This document shows positions 43,063-54,893 of a stretch of DNA of 64,000 bases, piece after piece. The position numbers were made by a program, and so were the translations under genes. Location of the stretch: assembly GCF_003362805.1 (NCBI RefSeq), contig NZ_QNQT01000003.1:62001-126000 (forward strand), read 5' to 3'. This DNA is from Neobacillus piezotolerans (GTDB lineage Bacteria > Bacillota > Bacilli > Bacillales > Cytobacillaceae). How positions within the stretch are numbered: position 1 is the stretch's first letter; every line of letters begins with the position of its first letter. The notes beneath the pieces are model-generated. The model searched no databases. It saw only the letters and a list, made by a program, of their open reading frames with translations, and was not told the DNA's origin.

Positions 43063-44811
43063 ATGGATTTTCCAATTAAAAAGTTTTTCTCGTATTACAA
43101 GCCATATGCAAGGTTGTATCTTACGGTTTTGGCCTGTGCAATCATTGTCTCAGGTGTGACGCTGGTTTTCCCGCTGCTTGTCCGGTATATTACAAAGGAT
43201 GTTTTAGAAGGAGACTTATCCGTCGCATTGCCTAAAGTATATTGGATTGGGGCAATGATGCTCATTTTAGTCGCTATCCAGAATATTGGAACCTATTTTG
43301 TAGACTACAAAGGCCATGAAGTAGGAGCCCGCATGGAAAGTGATATGCGGCGTGAACTGTTCGCACATATTCAAAAACTTTCCTTTAGCTTTTACGATAA
43401 GGAAAAGACCGGCCAGCTTATGACAAGGATTACGAACGACCTGCTGATGCTTTCCGAGCTGTATCATCATGGCCCGGAAGATTACATCAAATATCTAATC
43501 CGTTTTATCGGGTCCTTTGTCATTTTATTCCTTATTAACGCCCCGTTAACGCTTGTCACTTTTTGTTTCCTGCCTTTGTTGGGCGCCCTTTCCCTCTATT
43601 TTAATAAGATTGAAAATAGGGCATTAAGAAGAAACAAAGAAAGGATTGGGGACGTAAACGCTCAAGTAGAGGATAGTTTATCAGGAATCCGCGTCGTGAA
43701 ATCATTTGCCAACGAGGAATATGAGATCGAAAAGTTCAGCCGGGAAAATAATCGTTTCCTTGAGAGCAGAATAGAGTTTTACAAAGTCGAAGCCAATTTT
43801 TACAATACCGTACAAACAATTATACAGCTGATTACAATCACAGTAGTCATTATCGGGAGCGCCAGTATCGTACACAACACATTGGATTTGGCCGATTTAA
43901 TCACATTTTTGCTGTATATCAGCTATATGATAGAACCAATTCAAAAACTGACCCATATGAGCACGCAATTTCAGGAAGGAATCACTGGCTTCCAGCGGTT
44001 TATGGAAATCATGAATCTAAAGCCTTCGATTGAAAACGAACCGAATGCCGTGACTCTGCCTATGGAAGAGGTACGTGGGGAAATAGAGTTCAAAAATGTT
44101 TCCTTTCGTTATGAAGATCATTCAAGCCATGTCTTGGAAAATATGTCACTTCATATACGGCCTGGAGAGTACGTTGCCTTGGTCGGCCCATCTGGTGCTG
44201 GAAAAACAACATTTTGCTCCCTTATCCCCCGCTTTTATGAAGTCACGAATGGGGAGATATTGCTGGATGGGGAAAACATCTGCAGGATTGACCTTCAATC
44301 ATTAAGAAGATGCATAGGAATTGTCCAACAGGATGTTTATCTCTTCGCTGGAACGATATTGGAAAATATTCGTTACGGAAATCCTGGAGCCAGCGACGAA
44401 GAAATTATTAAAGCAGCCAAACACGCAAACGCCCATGACTTTATCATGAGCTTGCCAAACGGTTATCACACCAGTATTGGCCAACGGGGAGTTAAACTCT
44501 CCGGAGGGCAAAAACAGAGAGTAAGCATCGCCCGTGTATTTCTTAAGAATCCGCCAATTCTCATATTGGATGAGGCAACCAGTGCTTTGGATAACGAAAG
44601 TGAAAGCATTATCAAGGAATCACTCGAAGAACTGGCGAAAGGACGTACAACCATTGTCATCGCCCATCGCCTATCAACGATCCGCAATGTTCAAAGGATC
44701 ATTGTCTTAACTGAAGACGGCATTATGGAACAAGGCACACACGATTCTTTACTTAAACGGAACGGTGTATACTCCCACCTCTATTCCAGGCAGTTTGAAA
44801 CAATTACGTGA
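43063..44811 (+). CDS. ABC exporter, fused membrane and ATPase domains
   Basis: A 582-residue half-transporter that must dimerise. Six membrane helices occupy residues about 15-300; the ATPase has Walker A GPSGAGKTTF (about 375-384), the Q-loop QQDVYLF, the signature LSGGQKQR (about 480-487), Walker B ILILDEATSALD and the H-loop IAHRLST. It belongs to the multidrug/lipid exporter group. No partner gene is adjacent, so a homodimer is likely. AAGGGG precedes the ATG. The gene appears more AT-rich than its neighbours and is absent from this place in B. subtilis as I recall, consistent with acquisition. The leader upstream suggests drug-responsive control. Confidence 0.92.
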   Translation: MDFPIKKFFSYYKPYARLYLTVLACAIIVSGVTLVFPLLVRYITKDVLEGDLSVALPKVYWIGAMMLILVAIQNIGTYFVDYKGHEVGARMESDMRRELFAHIQKLSFSFYDKEKTGQLMTRITNDLLMLSELYHHGPEDYIKYLIRFIGSFVILFLINAPLTLVTFCFLPLLGALSLYFNKIENRALRRNKERIGDVNAQVEDSLSGIRVVKSFANEEYEIEKFSRENNRFLESRIEFYKVEANFYNTVQTIIQLITITVVIIGSASIVHNTLDLADLITFLLYISYMIEPIQKLTHMSTQFQEGITGFQRFMEIMNLKPSIENEPNAVTLPMEEVRGEIEFKNVSFRYEDHSSHVLENMSLHIRPGEYVALVGPSGAGKTTFCSLIPRFYEVTNGEILLDGENICRIDLQSLRRCIGIVQQDVYLFAGTILENIRYGNPGASDEEIIKAAKHANAHDFIMSLPNGYHTSIGQRGVKLSGGQKQRVSIARVFLKNPPILILDEATSALDNESESIIKESLEELAKGRTTIVIAHRLSTIRNVQRIIVLTEDGIMEQGTHDSLLKRNGVYSHLYSRQFETIT

Positions 44812-44823
44812 TATTTTACGATA

Positions 44824-44862
44824 AATCCGCCCTTTTTTAAAAAGGGCGGATTTTTTTTCTAT
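44824..44862 (+). terminator. Terminator of the ABC exporter gene
   Basis: AAATCCGCCC and GGGCGGATTT pair and are followed by eight T residues. Confidence 0.95.
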
Positions 44863-44929
44863 ATAGGCTGAATCAAAGATCTATATTCTGATGGAACCTT
44901 GAGATTGATTTCCGCCACACAAAGGAAAG

Positions 44930-45130
44930 CTCCCGTTTTCTTCTTTCATTGTCCGAAAGCCCCTTTGATTCGGACACCGACACCGCGTTTTCCTCTTTCA
45001 TTGTCCAAATCCACCCCTGATTTGGACACCGGTCCCGTGTTTTCCTCTTTCTTTGTCCAAATCCACCCCTGATTTGGACACCGGCCCCATGTTTTCCCCT
45101 TCCTTTGTCCAAATCCACAATCGATACAAA
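44930..45130. repeat. Hairpin array B, about 3.5 units, period exactly 52 bp
   Basis: TTGTCC starts at 44949, 45001, 45053 and 45105. Units 2 and 3 have TGTCCAAATC paired with GATTTGGACA around CACCCCT. Unit 1 has TGTCCGAA paired with TTCGGACA, a compensatory G-C for A-T change. Each hairpin is followed by a CCG-rich then GTTTTCC-TTC spacer. Unit 4 loses its 3' arm. The array fills the gap between the converging ABC exporter gene and sufB. Confidence 0.85.
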
Positions 45131-45199
45131 CAGCCGCACCGTATATCTTGGCTTTCATTGTTGAATTGCCTTTTCTGGCCGAAGTATCCCCCCACAGCG

Positions 45200-45236
45200 A
45201 AAAACCGCCTGCCACGTGGACAGACGGTTTTTACAG
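45200..45236 (-). terminator. Terminator of the SUF operon
   Basis: AAAAACCGTCTG and CAGGCGGTTTTT arms around CCACGTGG, with T run on the minus strand just past sufB. Confidence 0.85.
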
Positions 45237-45244
45237 TAAAAATA

Positions 45245-46642
45245 TTAACCAATGGAGCCTTCCATCTCGAACTTGATGAGGCGGTTCATTTCAACGGCGT
45301 ATTCCATTGGAAGTTCTTTCGTAAACGGCTCGATAAAGCCCATTACGATCATTTCAGTCGCTTCTTCTTGGGAGATTCCGCGGCTCATCAAATAGAAGAG
45401 CTGCTCTTCGGAAACCTTCGAAACCTTCGCTTCGTGCTCAAGCGAAATGTTGTCGTTCAGGATTTCGTTGTACGGAATCGTATCCGAAGTCGATTTGTTG
45501 TCCATGATCAATGTGTCGCACTCGATGTTGGAACGGGCGCCGTCGGCTTTGCGTCCGAAGTGGACAATGCCGCGGTACGTTACCTTTCCGCCATGCTTCG
45601 AGATTGACTTCGACACGATGGTTGAAGATGTGTTTGGCGCCAGGTGGAGCATTTTCGCCCCCGCGTCCTGGTGCTGGCCCTTACCCGCCAATGCGATTGA
45701 CAATGTCATGCCGCGGGCTCCCTCGCCGCGCAGGATGACTGCCGGATACTTCATCGTCAGCTTCGAGCCGATGTTGCCATCAATCCATTCCATCGTCGCA
45801 TTCGCGTCGCAAACCGCGCGCTTTGTTACAAGGTTGTAAACGTTGTTCGCCCAGTTCTGGATAGTTGTATAGCGGCAGTAGGCATCTTTTTTAATAATGA
45901 TTTCCACGACCGCGCTGTGCAGCGAATTCGTCGTGTAGACAGGCGCTGTACAGCCTTCAACATAGTGTACATGGGCCCCTTCATCCACAATAATCAGTGT
46001 CCGTTCGAACTGCCCCATGTTTTCGGAGTTGATGCGGAAGTAAGCCTGGAGCGGAGTGTCCACCTTAATGCCTTTCGGTACGTAGATGAACGAGCCGCCG
46101 GACCATACCGCCGAGTTCAAAGCAGCGAACTTGTTGTCGGTCGGAGGGATAACCTTCGCCCAGTGCTCGCGGAAAATGTCTTCGTTTTCCTTAAGCGCGG
46201 AGTCGGTATCCTTGAAGACGATCCCAAGCTTCTCAAGGTCTTCCTGCATATTGTGATAAACAACTTCCGATTCGTACTGGGCGGAAACACCCGCGAGATA
46301 CTTCTGTTCCGCTTCAGGAATGCCGAGCTTGTCGAACGTCGCCTTGATTTCCTCAGGCACCTCATCCCAAGAGCGTTCAGTCTTCTCGGAAGGCTTAACG
46401 TAATAAGTGATTTCGTCGAAGTTCAACGAATTCAAATCGCCGCCCCACTGAGGCATCGGCATGCTATAGAAATACTCAAGCGATTTCAGGCGGAAATCGA
46501 GCATCCACTGCGGTTCTTCCTTCATTTTCGAAATTTCCTCAACGATCTCGCGCGTCAGCCCGCGCTTCGACCGGAAGATGGAAACATCCCTGTCGGCAAA
46601 GCCATATTTATAATCACCGATTTCTGGCGCTTTTTTAGCCAT
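45245..46642 (-). CDS. sufB: Fe-S cluster assembly scaffold SufB
   Basis: A 465-residue SufB protein, the scaffold subunit of the SufBC2D complex on which clusters are built. Typical text is [50 protein letters not shown] and the C-terminal [20 protein letters not shown]. The conserved cysteine in EGCTAP is present. TGGAGGAAC precedes the ATG. Last gene of sufCDSUB, 126 bp after sufU, the only sizeable gap in the operon. Confidence 0.97.
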   Translation of the reverse strand: MAKKAPEIGDYKYGFADRDVSIFRSKRGLTREIVEEISKMKEEPQWMLDFRLKSLEYFYSMPMPQWGGDLNSLNFDEITYYVKPSEKTERSWDEVPEEIKATFDKLGIPEAEQKYLAGVSAQYESEVVYHNMQEDLEKLGIVFKDTDSALKENEDIFREHWAKVIPPTDNKFAALNSAVWSGGSFIYVPKGIKVDTPLQAYFRINSENMGQFERTLIIVDEGAHVHYVEGCTAPVYTTNSLHSAVVEIIIKKDAYCRYTTIQNWANNVYNLVTKRAVCDANATMEWIDGNIGSKLTMKYPAVILRGEGARGMTLSIALAGKGQHQDAGAKMLHLAPNTSSTIVSKSISKHGGKVTYRGIVHFGRKADGARSNIECDTLIMDNKSTSDTIPYNEILNDNISLEHEAKVSKVSEEQLFYLMSRGISQEEATEMIVMGFIEPFTKELPMEYAVEMNRLIKFEMEGSIG

Positions 46643-46768
46643 TACCGTGTTCCTCCATTCTTAGGTTTTTAAAGGCCTTTTTTTGGAAAAAGGTGCTTTG
46701 CGCCCACGCCCAATCCCGGCAATCCGGCATCGAGCCTGCACGCGCACCGCTTCCAAAGGCTGCCAAAC

Positions 46769-49732
<2,964 letters not shown>

Positions 49733-49750
49733 TTCCAATCCCCCTAACGC

Positions 49751-50536
49751 TTATGCTTCTTGCCCGACTGTTTCGTCTTCAATGCCAAGCTCTTGCTTGA
49801 TCCAGTCATATCCTTCCGCTTCAAGGCGCTGGGCAAGTTCCGGCCCGCCTGATTTAACGATGCGGCCCTGCATCATGACATGCACATGGTCAGGAGTGAT
49901 GTAGTTTAAAAGGCGCTGATAGTGTGTAATAATTAAGCATCCGAACTCTTCGCCGCGCATTTCGTTGATTCCATTGGATACAACCTTGAGTGCGTCGATA
50001 TCAAGCCCGGAGTCGATTTCGTCAAGAATGGCGATTTTCGGCTCAAGCATCATGAGCTGAAGGATTTCGTTGCGCTTCTTTTCACCGCCGGAGAAGCCTT
50101 CATTCAAGTAGCGCTGGGCCATATCCTGGTCCATTTCAAGGAAGTCCATTTTGGCATCCATTTGGCGGATAAATTTCATAAGGGAAATTTCATTGCCTTC
50201 GCCCCTGCGGCTGTTGATTGCAGAACGTAAAAAATCGGCATTTGTAACGCCGTTGATTTCGCTTGGATATTGCATTGCAAGGAAAAGTCCTGCGCGAGCG
50301 CGCTCGTCAACTTCCATTTCAAGGACGTCGTCGCCGTCAAGCGTAATGGAACCGCTTGTTACTTCATATTTCGGATGCCCCATGATCGCAGAAGAGAGGG
50401 TTGATTTTCCGGTTCCGTTAGGTCCCATGATGGCGTGGATTTCCCCGCCTTTTACTTCAAGGTTTACACCCTTCAAAATTTCTTTCCCTTCGATCGCGAC
50501 ATGAAGATCTTTGATCGTTAAAGTTGATCCACCCAT
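49751..50536 (-). CDS. sufC: Fe-S assembly ATPase SufC
   Basis: A 261-residue soluble ABC ATPase driving conformational change in the SUF scaffold. Walker A is GPNGTGKSTL (about 38-47), the signature FSGGEKKRNE (about 148-157) and Walker B IAILDEIDSGLD. GGAGGTATT precedes the ATG. First gene of the operon. The upstream region contains a direct repeat ATGAGAAT (minus strand) and TATAAG/TAAAAT elements; no single promoter can be fixed. Confidence 0.97.
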   Translation of the reverse strand: MGGSTLTIKDLHVAIEGKEILKGVNLEVKGGEIHAIMGPNGTGKSTLSSAIMGHPKYEVTSGSITLDGDDVLEMEVDERARAGLFLAMQYPSEINGVTNADFLRSAINSRRGEGNEISLMKFIRQMDAKMDFLEMDQDMAQRYLNEGFSGGEKKRNEILQLMMLEPKIAILDEIDSGLDIDALKVVSNGINEMRGEEFGCLIITHYQRLLNYITPDHVHVMMQGRIVKSGGPELAQRLEAEGYDWIKQELGIEDETVGQEA

Positions 50537-50780
50537 TTCAATACCTCCGCTATGAATGAGGAAGTCTCCCTAGCTGTATAGCAGGAACTTCCATTCTCAT
50601 TTTATTCTCATTCCAATCTTATAACAAATCAAATGTGTTAGCAACCCTTTAACCAGAATGTCAGGGCTGTTTTCCATTTTCACTGAACTATGCAGGATTG
50701 AGAATTGGCCTTTCGATTTTTCAAGGCTATTTTCCCCTTGCCCGGACAGCTTCATGTATACACGCTTTTACAATAGCCTA
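50537..50780. other. Upstream region of the SUF operon
   Basis: Holds the operon promoter region, with ATGAGAAT repeated 11 bp apart on the minus strand close to sufC. A plus-strand frame beginning at 50658 has no ribosome site. No Fur-type palindrome was seen. Confidence 0.4.
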
Positions 50781-50819
50781 AAAAAACACGAAAAGCCAGT
50801 GATATGGTCCACTGGCTTT
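50781..50819 (-). terminator. Terminator after the 60-residue protein gene
   Basis: AAAGCCAGTG and CACTGGCTTT pair perfectly; the minus strand runs on into TTCGTGTTTTTTT. Confidence 0.8.
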
Positions 50820-50911
50820 CCGTGTTTCTTCCTATTATATATTGTGTCTAACCAGCAAGTGGGCCAGCCTCTTCTTGGCCGCTATTACGGCATCGTTTGG
50901 CTGATTTCTTG

Positions 50912-51094
50912 CTAGAAGATTTTCCGGTCAATATCCGCGATCATCCGCTGGCTCTTCACATATTCTTTCTCGCGGCGCTGCTCAACTTCCATCCGCACAT
51001 CATGCTTAAGCTGGTACTCTTCATAACCGATACCATGAGATCCTTGCATGGCTTTCTCCATCTCGGATGTATACCTCATGTTAATCTTTTCCAC
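50912..51094 (-). CDS. Small charged protein, unknown
   Basis: A 60-residue frame from a GTG at 51094 with AAAGGA ten bases upstream. The product is helical and highly charged (RMEVEQRREKEYVKSQRM) and has no hydrophobic stretch. An ATG five codons in is an alternative start. A terminator hairpin lies about 95 bp past the stop in the right orientation, which supports a transcribed unit. No family recognised. Confidence 0.5.
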   Translation of the reverse strand: MEKINMRYTSEMEKAMQGSHGIGYEEYQLKHDVRMEVEQRREKEYVKSQRMIADIDRKIF

Positions 51095-51318
51095 AAATAA
51101 AACGTCCTTTCGTTTACCCATGAATGTTGGTTTTTGGAAAAATCCCCAAGGGGTATTTCTCCGACTTTAGGTGTATACCCTCGTTCATTTCATGGAAACG
51201 GCCATTTTCACGGAAAAGGAAGGAACTGATGGAAAAAGGTGGTGGTTTCTGGTGAAGACACTTTCAATTTGAAATCCCATTCAAAAATGGAACCTCTAAC
51301 ACTAATGTTATTTAACCC

Positions 51319-51690
51319 TTAATGATTCAAATGGTTCAGTTCATCGATAGCTTCCTGTACAAGGGTGACTCCCTGGCTCATGGCCGCGCCGCCGCCGAAT
51401 GCAGCGGTGACGCCGACAGTTTCTAAAATTTCATCTTCGGAAGCCCCTTGGTCGAGGCATCCTTTTAAGTGATAAATGATGCAATATTCGTCTTGCGCAT
51501 GAAGGGATACCCCAAGCGCGATCAAGTGCTTGTCCTTTTGGGAGAGGGCTCCTTCCTTAAAGCATTCCTCCGTGAACGCGTTGTACAGGCGCGCTATTTC
51601 GGGCATTTTTTTCGTAAATACGCCAAGTCCCGCCTTATATTCGTATAATGCTTCTTCTGTTGAATTCTGTGGCTCGTGAAATTGCTCCAA
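51319..51690 (-). CDS. yurZ: Carboxymuconolactone decarboxylase-family protein (YurZ)
   Basis: A 123-residue AhpD-like helical protein. The family's active-site region reads DEYCIIYHLKGCLDQGAS, with CxxxH in place of the CxxC of AhpD, and TAAFGGGAAMSQGVTLVQEA follows. A peroxidase-reductant or decarboxylase role cannot be told apart here. The TTG at 51690 follows AGGAG at eight bases and matches the usual length; the frame is open 27 codons further but with no site. Next to sufC-side genes as in B. subtilis. Confidence 0.82.
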   Translation of the reverse strand: MEQFHEPQNSTEEALYEYKAGLGVFTKKMPEIARLYNAFTEECFKEGALSQKDKHLIALGVSLHAQDEYCIIYHLKGCLDQGASEDEILETVGVTAAFGGGAAMSQGVTLVQEAIDELNHLNH

Positions 51691-51785
51691 TTCTTCCACT
51701 CCTAACGGTTCTTTTTCCTCGTTAGTATGGTGAATTGACTTTGGAAGTATTCGTCTCACCAAGTGGGCCAATTTGAATCCGAAAA

Positions 51786-51816
51786 GAAAAAACGGCCCCC
51801 ATATAGGAGGCCGCCA
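51786..51816 (-). terminator. Terminator of the met operon
   Basis: CGGCCTCC and GGGGGCCG pair around TATAT, followed by TTTTTTCTTTT, shortly after the metQ stop. Confidence 0.9.
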
Positions 51817-51864
51817 AAATAAAAGTATCGCATTTTTCCTAAGGAAAGCCGATTCGGCAGCCGA

Positions 51865-52701
51865 TTATTCGGAAACCGGAACGACTGAGCCTTCGTACTT
51901 TTCGAGGATGAAGTCCTGGATTTCCTTGGAGTGCAGGACTTCCATGAGAGTTTTGATTTTGTCGCTGTTTTCATCACCTTTGTTGACCGCGACGATGTTG
52001 ACGTATGGTGAATCGGATTCTTCGATTGCGATTGAATCTTTAATTGGGTTCAGTCCAGCATCGATTGCATAGTTCGAGTTGATAAGAACCGCATCGCCTT
52101 CACCCTGGTTGTAGATTTGCGGAAGAAGTTTGGCTTCGTATTTCGCATCAAAATTAAGGTTTTTAGGGTTTTCGACAATGTCTTCAACAGTCGCTTCAAC
52201 TTTGTTTACGCCATCCTTCAGCTTGATCAGGCCTTTGCTTTCAAGCATGGCAAGGATGCGGCCGTGGTCAGGAACAGAGCTGCTTACGATGATATGAGCG
52301 CCTTTTGGCAGGTCGTCAAGGCTCTTGTATTTCTTGGAATATACGCCGATCGGCTCGATGTGGACTCCGCCAGCATTTGCAAATTTATAGCCATTTTCCT
52401 TGATTTGGGATTCGAAGTAAGGAATGTGCTGGAAATAGTTAGCATCAAGTTCCTTTGAATCCAATGCTTTGTTAGGAAGAACGTAGTCCGTGAATGTTGT
52501 GATTTCAAGGTCGATGCCTTTTTCTTTTAAAATCGGCTTCGCCTTCTCAAGGATTTCAGCATGCGGTACGTTTGTCGCGCCAACTACCAGTTTGTTGTCA
52601 TCTTTCTTATTGTCGCTTCCCGTTTTGTCATCGGAACCGCCGCAAGCAGCAAGTACGAGGACAAGGGCGAATGTTAAAAGTGTTCCAAGCCATTTTTTCA
52701 T
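51865..52701 (-). CDS. metQ: Methionine ABC transporter substrate-binding lipoprotein
   Basis: A 278-residue lipoprotein with signal KKWLGTLLTFALVLVLAAC and lipobox LAAC. The NlpA/MetQ domain is clear: VGATNVPHAEILEKAKPIL, DYVLPNKALDSKELDANYFQH and VLINSNYAIDAGL. It binds methionine outside the membrane and delivers it to MetNI. The ATG at 52701 follows AAAGGAGAAG; the longer frame is not used. Last gene of metNIQ (yusCBA in B. subtilis). Confidence 0.96.
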   Translation of the reverse strand: MKKWLGTLLTFALVLVLAACGGSDDKTGSDNKKDDNKLVVGATNVPHAEILEKAKPILKEKGIDLEITTFTDYVLPNKALDSKELDANYFQHIPYFESQIKENGYKFANAGGVHIEPIGVYSKKYKSLDDLPKGAHIIVSSSVPDHGRILAMLESKGLIKLKDGVNKVEATVEDIVENPKNLNFDAKYEAKLLPQIYNQGEGDAVLINSNYAIDAGLNPIKDSIAIEESDSPYVNIVAVNKGDENSDKIKTLMEVLHSKEIQDFILEKYEGSVVPVSE

Positions 52702-52753
52702 ATTCTCTTCTCCTTTGTGTAGGTAAACTATCAGCCGCGTGGGCTGAAGGATG

Positions 52754-53422
52754 TTATCTCTTATCCAATTTCCGGGTAATTGTGTCCCCGATGAATTGAA
52801 TGATAAAAACAATAATCAGGATGATGATTGTTGCCATGACTGTTACGTCATTGCGGCTGCGCTGGAAACCTTCGAGGTAAGCAAGGTTTCCTAATCCGCC
52901 AGCGCCTATCGCTCCGGCCATAGCCGTGTAGCTCACAAGGGCGATTGCTGTAACGGTAATGCCGGATACAAGCGCAGGCATTGATTCGGGCAGAAGCACC
53001 TTCCGAATAATCGTCCAGGTTGATGCGCCCATTGATCTCGCCGCTTCGATGACGCCTTTATCAATTTCACGGAGGCCGATTTCAACCATCCTCGCATAAA
53101 ACGGCGCCGACCCGATTATGAGTGCCGGCAATGCCGCATTTTCTCCTATCATGGATCCTACAACAAACACCGTGAACGGAATGAGCAGGACAATCAGGAT
53201 GATGAATGGGATTGAACGGAATACGTTCACAAACGCGCCTATGATTTTATTGACGAAAGCATTTTCCCAGAGGTTTCCTTTCCCGGTCAGGAAGAGAAGC
53301 AACCCCAGGATGATGCCGAGCACAAATGTAATTACAACGGAAATGCCCGTCATATAGAGCGTTTCAAGTGTTGCCGCCCACATATTTTCCCAGACGACAT
53401 TAGGGAAATAGGTTTCAAGCAT
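52754..53422 (-). CDS. metI: Methionine ABC transporter permease
   Basis: A 222-residue permease with five membrane helices. The coupling loop to MetN is EAARSMGASTWTIIRKVLLPESMP (shown here in two parts: EAARSMGAST and KVLLPESMP, about 137-161). The ATG at 53422 follows GGAGGTG, which lies in the last codons of metN, so the genes overlap by eight bases. It is called metP in B. subtilis. Confidence 0.95.
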   Translation of the reverse strand: MLETYFPNVVWENMWAATLETLYMTGISVVITFVLGIILGLLLFLTGKGNLWENAFVNKIIGAFVNVFRSIPFIILIVLLIPFTVFVVGSMIGENAALPALIIGSAPFYARMVEIGLREIDKGVIEAARSMGASTWTIIRKVLLPESMPALVSGITVTAIALVSYTAMAGAIGAGGLGNLAYLEGFQRSRNDVTVMATIIILIIVFIIQFIGDTITRKLDKR

Positions 53423-54440
53423 TTGCAATCACCTCCACGCCTACCTGCTGGGAGTTGATGTAGTCAAGCGCTTTTTCCAGTTCGCTTTCCGGCCCATCCA
53501 GATGAAGGAACAATGTACCGTATGATCCGCTTTGCGTCTGTGAAATCTTCCCCTGCAAAATATTCGCCGTTATATCGAACTTTCTGATCAAGTTTGTGAT
53601 AAGCGGCTGTTCGGTCGCCTCGCCGACGAATGTCAGCTGGATAACCTTTCCGGATGGAAGGCGTTCGAGCAGATGCTCAACCGCATCCTTCGTTTCCTCC
53701 GGCTCCGTTACTTGCTGGACGAATCGCTTCGTTATCGGCTGCTGGGGATTCTTGAATACATCCAGCACCGGACCGAGCTCGACAATCCTTCCGCTCTCCA
53801 TAACGGCGACGCGGTGGCAAATTTTCCTGATGACGTGCATTTCATGGGTAATCAGGACGATTGTCAGGCCAAGGCGTTTATTGATGTCGACCAATAGGTC
53901 AAGAATCGCGTCCGTAGTCTGCGGATCAAGCGCTGATGTCGCCTCATCGCAAAGCAGGACCTTAGGATTATTGGCAAGCGCCCTGGCGATGCCGACGCGC
54001 TGCTTCTGCCCCCCGCTCAGCTGTGACGGGTAGGCATTTTCCCTTCCCTCAAGGCCAACCAGCTTGATCAGCTCATCAACACGCTTTTTACGCTCCCCGC
54101 CCGGTATTCCGGCAATTTCAAGCGGAAACGCGATGTTTTCACGGACCGTCCTCGACCAGAGAAGATTGAAATGCTGGAAGATCATTGAGATTTCCTGGCG
54201 TGCCTTCCTGAGTTCGATTTCCGATATTTTAGAAATTTCTCGTCCGGCTATCGTAATGGATCCCTCAGTCGGGCTTTCTAACCTGTTCAGCATCCGGATC
54301 AGTGTACTCTTACCGGCGCCGCTATAGCCAATCACCCCGAAGATTTCTCCTTCGTTTATGTCGAGATTGACATTTTCAACCGCTGTCAGCGTCCCCTGCT
54401 TCGACCGAAAGCTTTTACTGACGTTTTTTATCGAAATCAT
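53415..54440 (-). CDS. metN: Methionine ABC transporter ATPase
   Basis: A 341-residue ATPase with Walker A GYSGAGKSTL (about 38-47), signature LSGGQKQR (about 139-146), Walker B VLLCDEATSALD and a C-terminal NIL/ACT-like regulatory domain (about 265-341) that binds methionine in homologues and gives feedback inhibition. AAGGTGATAGG precedes the ATG. Expression is under a SAM riboswitch about 120 bp upstream. Confidence 0.97.
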   Translation of the reverse strand: MISIKNVSKSFRSKQGTLTAVENVNLDINEGEIFGVIGYSGAGKSTLIRMLNRLESPTEGSITIAGREISKISEIELRKARQEISMIFQHFNLLWSRTVRENIAFPLEIAGIPGGERKKRVDELIKLVGLEGRENAYPSQLSGGQKQRVGIARALANNPKVLLCDEATSALDPQTTDAILDLLVDINKRLGLTIVLITHEMHVIRKICHRVAVMESGRIVELGPVLDVFKNPQQPITKRFVQQVTEPEETKDAVEHLLERLPSGKVIQLTFVGEATEQPLITNLIRKFDITANILQGKISQTQSGSYGTLFLHLDGPESELEKALDYINSQQVGVEVIANA

Positions 54441-54557
54441 CCTATCACCTTCTTTACACCTATTTACCCATCAGCCAGGGCAGCAATCGTGCCAATTGAA
54501 CGCTCTATTCTCAATCCTATCGTTTGATATCACGTAAGGATTCATTCCGGAAAAAGT

Positions 54558-54587
54558 AAAAAGCCTTTCTGCGGCGGCAGAAAGGCA
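54558..54587 (-). terminator. Riboswitch terminator of the metN-proximal SAM riboswitch
   Basis: GCCTTTCTGC (54564-54573) and GCAGAAAGGC (54578-54587) pair; TTTTTAC follows on the minus strand. The competing antiterminator pairs AGAAAGG (54603-54609 in plus-strand coordinates) with the CCTTTCT arm. Confidence 0.9.
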
Positions 54588-54596
54588 TAATAAACA

Positions 54597-54719
54597 TCTA
54601 TCCTTTCTCCCATCTCCCAAAGCATAAGCTTTGTGTGAATTGGCACCATTTCACAGGACAGGTCCTGTGACGGTTGCCGGGCTTCATCGGGCACATCCCT
54701 CCACCTCTCTTGATAAGAG
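54597..54719 (-). promoter_or_regulatory. Class I SAM riboswitch (S-box), metN-proximal
   Basis: The minus strand carries CTTATCAAGAGAGGTGGAGGGA, shortened here to its cores ATCAAGAGAGG, GGAGGGA, GATGAAGCCCGGCAACC and GGTGCCAATTC, all signatures of the S-box aptamer. When SAM binds, P1 forms and the downstream terminator stops transcription, so methionine uptake is switched off when SAM is plentiful. Confidence 0.93.
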
Positions 54720-54751
54720 CAGCTAACCTATTCAATTAATCACGAAAGCTA

Positions 54752-54780
54752 TCGTATCATGGCCGAAATAAGGTGTCAAT
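54752..54780 (-). promoter_or_regulatory. Sigma-A promoter of metNIQ
   Basis: Minus-strand TTGACA (54775-54780), 17-bp spacer, TACGAT (54752-54757), just upstream of the proximal riboswitch and downstream of the distal one. Confidence 0.88.
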
Positions 54781-54856
54781 AAAGAAACTTTCGAAAATAC
54801 ACGGAAATTTCAGGCAAATGGCTAAGGATGGAAACGTAAAACTTCCTTTAAAAAAC

Positions 54857-54885
54857 AAAAAAACCCGCTCCATAAGAAGAGGGGG
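54857..54885 (-). terminator. Riboswitch terminator of the distal SAM riboswitch
   Basis: CCCCCTC (54879-54885) and GAGCGGG (54864-54870) pair around TTCTTATG, followed by TTTTTTTG. The antiterminator uses GATAAGAAGGG (54890-54900) with CCCCTCTTCTTAT (54872-54884). Confidence 0.75.
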
Positions 54886-54893
54886 ATCTCCCT

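Noticed and set aside
44930-45130. CRISPR array
   Set aside because: The whole 52-bp unit, including the spacer part, is similar between copies; there are no unique spacers and no cas genes. The same holds for 61005-61206.
44873-45252. Overlapping minus-strand frames with repeated peptides
   Set aside because: They arise from a 52-bp repeat, which is not a multiple of three, and have no ribosome sites; the dyads explain the sequence.
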